NCBI RefSeq assembly: GCF_000799565.1
Contig: NZ_JUHB01000001.1
Coordinates: forward strand, 3,041,501 to 3,105,500
DNA length: 64,000 nt
Origin: Cellulophaga sp. Hel_I_12
Lineage (GTDB): Bacteria > Bacteroidota > Bacteroidia > Flavobacteriales > Flavobacteriaceae
Direction of reading: 5' to 3'
The notes beneath the pieces are model-generated. The model had not been told where the DNA came from, searched no databases, and saw only the letters and a program-made list of their open reading frames with translations. Below, piece by piece: positions 58,716-64,000 of this stretch. Numbering within the stretch: the first letter of the stretch is position 1; each line of letters opens with the position of its first letter. Made by a program: the position numbers and the translations under genes.

Positions 58716-60218
58716 TTAAATTATAGTTATGATGTCATTATGGTTGTTTTTATATTCCAGAGCATAGTTGAGTTCGCCTTTGGATTCAGCATATATGGTA
58801 TATAACAATTGGTCTATTTCAATTTTTTCATTTAAATGGACATTCAAAAGAATCCCTGCCGATTTAGACTGCGGTGCGCCGGAAAGCTTGGCGAGTTTTG
58901 CAATCTTCCTATTATCTATTCGCTTTAGATTCCCAGAGGTTTCTGCTCTAATTTCGGTTTTATAGGGTGCTAAAACAGGTTTTGAAAAGCGACCTTGCGC
59001 ATTACAAATAGCAAGGAATTTTTTATAAGCCTGACCAGATGTGAGAATTTGATGTGCGGTTTCTAACCCTTTCCCTTTTTCTACTTTGCCAGAAAGCTCT
59101 ATTAGTTCAGCGGCTAAGAGCAATGCTCTTTTTGTTAGGTCTTTGGGTGCATCAGCTTCATTTTTTAAAACTTTTAATATATCGATGGCTTCTAAAGTGG
59201 GACCAATACCTCTTCCAACGGGCTGTGTGCCATCTGTAATAACTACCTTTACGTTCAACCCAACAGCAGTCCCAACAGTTTCCATATGATTTTTTAGTTT
59301 TTGAGCCATTTCGGTACTGCGAACCTTGGCGGTTTCACCCACGGGAATATCAATGACCACGTGAGTGGAACCAGCTGCTGCTTTTTTAGAGAGTACCGAA
59401 GCAATGAGCTGCCCTTCACTATCAATATCCAAGGCTTTTTCAATTTTGATGAGCACATCATCCGCAGGACTTAATTGGGCTGTTCCGCCCCAGACAAAAC
59501 AACCGCCTTCTTTTTCTACCACGGTTTTTATTTCTTCTAAAGAAAGCGTCACATTGGTCAGTACTTCCATAGTATCCGCTGTGCCTGCTGGCGAAGTGAT
59601 GGCGCGTGAGGATGTTTTAGGCATTGTAAGTCCATACGCAGCGACAATAGCAACCACTAATGGGGTGGTTCTATTTCCAGGCAATCCGCCAATGCAATGT
59701 TTATCTACCACAATTTCTTTGTCCCAATTCATTTGCTTACCAGAAGCAATCATTGCTTTGGTAAGGTCAGATATTTCGTCAATATCCAGTCGGTCACCTG
59801 CACAGGCCGTAATAAATGCCGAAAGATGGATGTTGGAATAATCGCCTTCAACTATATCGGTTATGATTTCATTAAATGCTGAATAATCCAGTTTTTGATT
59901 ATAAATTTTCGCCCTGACGTGGCTTAAAGATTCAATTGGTTCTAAATGGGAAACATATAATGTATCATTTGGGGAAACATTCAGTTTTTTCGCAGCAGCA
60001 TCTGATAGTCCGATTTCATTGGGCAACAGAATATCAGAATTCAGGACATTAAGACTTGCTACGATTGATTTATTTGCATTGGATATTCTTATTCGGGTAA
60101 GTGCCTCAAACCCTTCTGAAATACAGACGTGGCAATCTTCGCGCATATACACTACATTTTCGTTTTGGGTATAGATTCCGAGATGTTTATATTTTAATAT
60201 GTTTGAGTGTGTGTCCAT
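58716..60218 (-). CDS. AMP phosphorylase / thymidine phosphorylase family protein
   Basis: 500 residues, like archaeal AMP phosphorylases rather than the shorter (about 440) DeoA. The N-terminal extra domain (about 1-85) is present. The catalytic domain has the KHCIGGLPGNRTTPLVVAIVAA glycine-rich region, SSRAITSPAGTADTMEV, and GGTAQLSPADDVLIKIEK. AMP phosphorylase splits nucleoside monophosphates with phosphate to ribose 1,5-bisphosphate and base. 6 bp before the PRPP synthetase-like gene, so probably one pathway. Confidence 0.85.
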   Translation of the reverse strand: MDTHSNILKYKHLGIYTQNENVVYMREDCHVCISEGFEALTRIRISNANKSIVASLNVLNSDILLPNEIGLSDAAAKKLNVSPNDTLYVSHLEPIESLSHVRAKIYNQKLDYSAFNEIITDIVEGDYSNIHLSAFITACAGDRLDIDEISDLTKAMIASGKQMNWDKEIVVDKHCIGGLPGNRTTPLVVAIVAAYGLTMPKTSSRAITSPAGTADTMEVLTNVTLSLEEIKTVVEKEGGCFVWGGTAQLSPADDVLIKIEKALDIDSEGQLIASVLSKKAAAGSTHVVIDIPVGETAKVRSTEMAQKLKNHMETVGTAVGLNVKVVITDGTQPVGRGIGPTLEAIDILKVLKNEADAPKDLTKRALLLAAELIELSGKVEKGKGLETAHQILTSGQAYKKFLAICNAQGRFSKPVLAPYKTEIRAETSGNLKRIDNRKIAKLAKLSGAPQSKSAGILLNVHLNEKIEIDQLLYTIYAESKGELNYALEYKNNHNDIITII

Positions 60219-60246
60219 ATTTTATTGATTGTTGTGATTTTTCGAT

Positions 60247-61623
60247 TTATTCTATTTCTTCGATGGTGTATAATTGCGGAATTTCTGCATCCCACCCATA
60301 GGTTTCCTTGATGCCCTTTTGTAATGCTTCTGCACTTTCTTTTTCACCGTGTACAATGAAAATCCGCTCTGGCTTATTTTTTATTTTGCGCATCCAATCC
60401 ATAAGTTCAGCGTGGTCTGCGTGTGCCGAAAGCCCTTCGATTTCAGCAACTTCCATATGAAACGGCACCCATTTTCCATAGACTTTTAGTTCTTTCTCAC
60501 CCTCCAATAATTTTCTACCACGTGTGCCTTCGGCTTGATAGCCCACAAAAAGCAAGGTGTTATTTGGATTTTGCGCTTGGGTTTCGAGATAGTTGAGCAT
60601 TCTTCCTCCGGTTAGCATTCCACTTCCAGCAATTACGATTTTTGGTTTATTATCGGTTCGTAATTCCATAGTCTCTCGATAACTGCTTACGACCGTAAAG
60701 TGTGAACACATTTCATCACATTCATTGTCTTCCAATCGATGCCAATCCCTCGTGCGATGGAATAGTTCCAATACACTAGCTCCCATTGGGCTATCCATTA
60801 TCATTTGTACTTTTGGGATTTTCTTTTCCTTAAGTAATTTCCAAAAAATCAACATCATCAATTGGGCACGTTCTACGGAAAAACTTGGAACAAATAAGCT
60901 TCCTCCTCTATTAATGGTTTCGTTGACCAATTTTTCAATCTGCGGAAGTGCTTCCACTTCATCGGGATGAAACCTTCCACCATAAGTAGATTCAATGAAA
61001 AGCACATCGGCTTTTTTTGGTTTCAGGGGTGGATAGAGCAATAAATCATTGGTTCTTCCAATATCTCCTGAAAAGACAAAACGCTTTCCGTGTACATCCA
61101 ACTCAATATAGGTTGCACCAAGAATATGTCCGTTGTATTGGAAGCGAGCCCTAATACCATCAAATAACGGAATCCATTGTGATTGTGGAATTCCTTTAAA
61201 GTGTGGGATAGTTTTTTCTACATCCTTTAAATCGTATAATGGTTCTGCGGGACTATGTTTGGAATAGCCTTCCTTATTGGCACGTTCGGCTTCTTGCTCC
61301 TGTATTTTTGCACTATCATTCAAAATGATTTTTGCAATGTCCAAAGTAGGATTCGTACCATAAATGGGGCCATTGAAGCCTTGTTTTACCAATCTGGGTA
61401 AATAACCTGTATGGTCCATATGACCGTGGGTAAGCAAAACAGCATCAATATCACCTACATTAACAGGTGGGTACTCCCAGTTTTTAAGGCGTAATTCCTT
61501 TAACCCTTGGAAGAGGCCACAGTCTATAAGTATCTTTCTATCTCCTGTATCCACCAAATATTTTGAGCCAGTCACGGTGCCTGCCGCTCCCAAAAAGTGG
61601 ATGTTTTTTTTTTTGTTTTTCAT
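60247..61623 (-). CDS. MBL-fold beta-CASP ribonuclease
   Basis: 458 residues from ATG 61623 (MKNKKKNIHFLGAAGTVTGSKY); ten residues upstream in the same frame overlap the gene before it. Metallo-beta-lactamase motif LTHGHMDHTG (HxHxDH), beta-CASP domain motif region (FVPSFSVERAQ), AGSGMLTGGRMLNYL, and a C-terminal LSAHADHAELM. This is the RNA-specificity metallo-hydrolase type related to CPSF/RNase J. Expected to cleave RNA. Confidence 0.9.
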   Translation of the reverse strand: MKNKKKNIHFLGAAGTVTGSKYLVDTGDRKILIDCGLFQGLKELRLKNWEYPPVNVGDIDAVLLTHGHMDHTGYLPRLVKQGFNGPIYGTNPTLDIAKIILNDSAKIQEQEAERANKEGYSKHSPAEPLYDLKDVEKTIPHFKGIPQSQWIPLFDGIRARFQYNGHILGATYIELDVHGKRFVFSGDIGRTNDLLLYPPLKPKKADVLFIESTYGGRFHPDEVEALPQIEKLVNETINRGGSLFVPSFSVERAQLMMLIFWKLLKEKKIPKVQMIMDSPMGASVLELFHRTRDWHRLEDNECDEMCSHFTVVSSYRETMELRTDNKPKIVIAGSGMLTGGRMLNYLETQAQNPNNTLLFVGYQAEGTRGRKLLEGEKELKVYGKWVPFHMEVAEIEGLSAHADHAELMDWMRKIKNKPERIFIVHGEKESAEALQKGIKETYGWDAEIPQLYTIEEIE

Positions 61624-61637
61624 CGTTATAGTATTTA

Positions 61638-61892
61638 TTAATGTCCACCACAACAGGAAGGCGTATTTCCTTTGTCTTGGTTCGATTTGCTCAATTCCGC
61701 TATTTCGTTATATAGATTGCGGGAATCCTCTTTTATTACGAGTGCCAACTTCTTTACGGATTTAGGCTCGAAGTGTACCATACCCAATAATATTTCGAGG
61801 GCTTCTTCAAGTAGTTTAGAATCATCTTCCAATGCTTGGTAAAATGGCTCTAAATCTATACGGCTCTGTTCTTTCAGTTCTTCTGTTTTCAT
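61638..61892 (-). CDS. small helical protein with CCGGH tail
   Basis: 84 residues, helical (LEPFYQALEDDSKLLEEALEIL), ending in SCCGGH, a possible metal-binding tail. No family recognised. Overlaps no gene after the ribonuclease start is trimmed, and sits within the same co-oriented block; likely an accessory. Confidence 0.6.
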   Translation of the reverse strand: MKTEELKEQSRIDLEPFYQALEDDSKLLEEALEILLGMVHFEPKSVKKLALVIKEDSRNLYNEIAELSKSNQDKGNTPSCCGGH

Positions 61893-61930
61893 TTGTCCTA
61901 TTTATTTAGATTAAAAATTTAAGTAGTGCT

Positions 61931-62773
61931 CTAATGAATTTCACATAATTCTCTTGAATCTTCGAGAACCTTTTTGTGTCTTGATTTTGGCACTCCTACT
62001 TGTTCTAAAATTTTTGGGGTTTCGTGAAGCTCTTTACAGAGTACGATACCTTCATCCAATAGTTTTGTTTTTTCAGCTTTGGTAAGTGTTGTTAATGCTG
62101 TTAATGGATGCAGCCCCGATTTATCTATTCTGTCTTTTAAACCGTCACCAATTGGATAATCCCAACTTGTCAATAATAGCCCCACGCATTTACCATATTT
62201 CACCGCATCACTTGTAAATCGTGTATTGGTGTAAACGCCTCCTTTATGAAGCTTGGCTTCGTGACCTTTTTGACGTTTCCATTGTTTTTCAACATCTAAA
62301 AATCTTGAGTGGATATATAAGGGAATTTTAACGTTGCAAAAGCGACCTTGGTCACTGTGGTATTTACATTCAATCATATAATGGGTATTGTCTTTTTGGG
62401 CTATTACATCCACTTCGTGCTGAACGCAATTGCCTTGAACTATTACACCAACCTGTGTTGAAAATCCTTCGTGTGCCAGTAGTTTGCCTACTAACTTCTC
62501 AAATGGGAAGCCAGAAGGACCTAATTCCATCAGGGCTTTTTTGAGTTTGTATTTTGAAGCACTTACTCTCGACTTACCTTTTAGCATTTTAAATGCCATT
62601 TGATAGATTTTTTTGGTGGTAATGCCTTCATATAATTGGTCTTCAACTTGCCCTACTATTTGCTGAATCAATTCCTCACTTGCTTGCGAACGTCTTAATG
62701 AATTGATAAGTTTATCCACATCAAAGGCTACCACGTCGCCCGAATATTTTACTATGTTTATTGGATGTTTCAT
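61931..62773 (-). CDS. ATP-cone/restriction endonuclease-like fusion
   Basis: 280 residues. The N-terminal ATP-cone nucleotide-binding domain (VVAFDVDKLINSLRRSQAS, ITTKKIYQMAFKML) covers about residues 8-95. It is followed by an Mrr-like PD-(D/E)xK nuclease domain with HEVDVIAQKDNTHYMIECKY (Asp and ExK, about 120-139). ATP cones normally sense ATP/dATP in ribonucleotide reductase; here one is joined to a nuclease, so its cutting may be gated by nucleotides. Overlaps the USP gene by 4 bp. Confidence 0.82.
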   Translation of the reverse strand: MKHPINIVKYSGDVVAFDVDKLINSLRRSQASEELIQQIVGQVEDQLYEGITTKKIYQMAFKMLKGKSRVSASKYKLKKALMELGPSGFPFEKLVGKLLAHEGFSTQVGVIVQGNCVQHEVDVIAQKDNTHYMIECKYHSDQGRFCNVKIPLYIHSRFLDVEKQWKRQKGHEAKLHKGGVYTNTRFTSDAVKYGKCVGLLLTSWDYPIGDGLKDRIDKSGLHPLTALTTLTKAEKTKLLDEGIVLCKELHETPKILEQVGVPKSRHKKVLEDSRELCEIH

Positions 62774-63606
62774 TTTTTAATATGTATGGTCATTACAGGA
62801 AGTTCTGAATGATTGGTTACACCTTCGGCAATACTTTTTGAAAATAGGCTCAAAAAACCTGTCTTTCCGTGGGTACTCATCGCAATTAAATCTGCTGGCT
62901 GATGTTTTAAAAATGTATTAATACCTGCCTCTACTGAAGATTCGTTATGAACACTCATAGAAAAGTTTTTTAAGGCGGGAAACTTTTCAAGAAATTGCTT
63001 GACAGGGTTTAATCCAGCGTTGATACTATTAAAGTCTGTTTCTGTATTTATACGTAACAAATGAATTTTAGCATCGCATTTTTCAGCTATTGAAAGCACC
63101 GCTTGAAACGGATGACTCACATCTTCTTCAAAATTTGATACGAACAGAATGTCCTTAAAGGGAAATGTTACTTCCTCTTCTTTGACCACAATAATCGGGG
63201 CATTAGCCTTTCGGACAATTTTCTCAACATTACTGCCTGTTATCTCCCGTACACGACCCTTTGTTCCGCTACTACCTGTAATGATAAAGTCGTGATGGAA
63301 ATGACCAGAATGTTCCAAAATATCTTTTTGTCCTGAATCGAACTGAAGAAAGGTTCGGCATTTAAGACCTTCGTGTTCTGCTATTTTTTCGAGTTCACGT
63401 AAATTAGCCTTTGCAGTACCTATTTGCTTTAAGGTTTCTGGATAACGCTTTTCTTTGAGTTTGTCTAATTTTACCCAATCCACAGGTGTTGTCATTTGAT
63501 GTAGAAAGTGTATTTCTGCATTGTATGTTTTTGCCATTTTAATCCCGAGATGTGCAGCTTTAGTACAGTTTTCAGAGAAATCGGTAGGTACAAGTATATT
63601 TTTCAT
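62770..63606 (-). CDS. universal stress protein, two UspA domains
   Basis: 278 residues. Domain 1 (about 1-140) has the ATP-binding signature region GSSGTKGRVREITGSNVEKIV; domain 2 (about 148-278) ends STHGKTGFLSLFSKSIAEGV. Tandem USPs bind ATP and respond to stress. It overlaps the ATP-cone nuclease gene (62770-62773), linking both in one operon. Confidence 0.92.
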   Translation of the reverse strand: MKNILVPTDFSENCTKAAHLGIKMAKTYNAEIHFLHQMTTPVDWVKLDKLKEKRYPETLKQIGTAKANLRELEKIAEHEGLKCRTFLQFDSGQKDILEHSGHFHHDFIITGSSGTKGRVREITGSNVEKIVRKANAPIIVVKEEEVTFPFKDILFVSNFEEDVSHPFQAVLSIAEKCDAKIHLLRINTETDFNSINAGLNPVKQFLEKFPALKNFSMSVHNESSVEAGINTFLKHQPADLIAMSTHGKTGFLSLFSKSIAEGVTNHSELPVMTIHIKK

Positions 63607-63630
63607 AATTTTTTGTTTTAGGGTAGTTTG

Positions 63631-64000
63631 TTATTGTGCGGTATAGCCACCATCGATTACCAATTCAGAACCAGTCATAAACTTGGATTCATCCGAAGCT
63701 AGATAGACGACTCCATAGCCTATATCATCAGGCTCTCCCAAATGGCCAACAGGATGCAAACTTTCTAATTGCTTTTTGCCTTCTTCTACATCACCTTGAG
63801 CTTTCAGAAAATTTTCTACCATTGGTGTCCAGATATAAGCAGGATGTATAGAATTGATACGGATTCCGTAGCCTTGTCTTGCACAATGCAGGGCAGCAGA
63901 TTTCGTGAATATGGTAACACCGCCTTTGCTTGCGTTATAAGCAGGTAGGTTAGGGTCCCCGATAAGTCCTTCAATGGAAGAGAAGTTGATAATGGAACCA
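63631..64000 (-). CDS. SDR-family oxidoreductase, 5' end outside window
   Basis: The frame is open from the window end to 63631. Visible motifs: active-site Ser in INFSSIEG, YNASKGG (catalytic Tyr and Lys), and C-terminal HPVGHLGEPDDIGYGVVYLASDE … ELVIDGGY. This is the classical short-chain dehydrogenase catalytic part, NAD(P)-dependent. The cofactor-binding N-terminus is missing. 24 bp upstream of the USP gene on the same strand, so cotranscription is likely. Substrate unknown. Confidence 0.88.
   Translation of the reverse strand, partial: GSIINFSSIEGLIGDPNLPAYNASKGGVTIFTKSAALHCARQGYGIRINSIHPAYIWTPMVENFLKAQGDVEEGKKQLESLHPVGHLGEPDDIGYGVVYLASDESKFMTGSELVIDGGYTAQ

Larger units (their letters stand above)
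22838..64000. mobile_element. integrated mobilisable/conjugative element (right end outside window)
   Basis: From tRNA-Leu onward the content changes from housekeeping genes to element genes: two IS110 copies, a toxin-antitoxin pair, SSBs, a BtgA/BfmA-MobB-MobC mobilisation set, a defence island, DnaC-like and excisionase-like genes, RteC, and metal/stress cargo. No integrase and no type IV secretion operon is visible, so they must lie outside the window, or transfer depends on a helper. Left boundary by gene content only; the att repeat cannot be paired without the far end. Confidence 0.7.

Overview
The window reads as chromosome of a flavobacterium (Bacteroidota, Flavobacteriaceae-like). 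It is AT-rich, with few Shine-Dalgarno sites, several TTG starts, and one TAnnTTTG-type -7 box that I could place. Families typical of the group are present: M56/BlaR1 peptidases fused to TonB domains, DUF4407, DUF4230, BtgA/BfmA mobilisation proteins and an RteC regulator. No species can be named from the sequence alone.

Region 1 (1-22837) is ordinary chromosome. It opens with a cluster of BlaI/M56-TonB sensor genes (one 5'-truncated M56 gene, a BlaI repressor, two more M56-TonB proteins, a TPR protein and a TonB-like lipoprotein). Next come ruvC, hemW, a cyclase-family hydrolase, DUF4230, Dabb and MmcQ/YjbR proteins, a membrane MutS-like ATPase, a YdjM-like membrane protein, DUF4407, a second BlaI/M56 pair with recognisable operators, PhnA, a NYN-LOTUS protein, an M20 dipeptidase, and tRNA-Leu(UAG) preceded by a broken tRNA-Leu 5' half.

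Region 2 (about 22838 to beyond 64000) is an integrated mobilisable/conjugative element beginning beside tRNA-Leu. Its left part carries two apparently identical IS110-family copies in the same orientation. They flank a DUF932 gene, an AbiE-type toxin-antitoxin pair and a UPF0489 protein. Small element genes, two tandem SSBs and a mobilisation module (probable oriT hairpins, BtgA/BfmA protein, MobB-type relaxase, MobC/TraG-type coupling ATPase) follow. A defence cargo zone comes next: a PHP/TrlF-like ATPase gene cut off by an IS21 element, a complete four-gene Wadjet (JetABCD, MksFEB-G-like) operon continued by a Shedu nuclease, and, convergent to it, a DUF3800 protein plus a protein with a PD-(D/E)xK-like core. 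Then come element maintenance genes (DnaC-like ATPase, wHTH protein, excisionase-like HTH, RteC).

Region 3 (53524-64000) is a minus-strand stress/metal cargo run: MFS exporter, CopB-type copper ATPase, a PRPP synthetase-like protein, an AMP/thymidine phosphorylase, a beta-CASP ribonuclease, an ATP-cone/endonuclease fusion, a two-domain universal stress protein and an SDR cut by the window end. Together these look like an RNA and nucleotide turnover cassette; that pathway is inference.

The most interesting items are the IS110 upstream non-coding ends (candidate bridge RNAs), a 173-nt intergenic repeat present three times with an apparently covarying hairpin, the Wadjet-Shedu operon facing an uncharacterised two-gene pair, and the nucleotide-turnover cassette with its altered PRPP loop.
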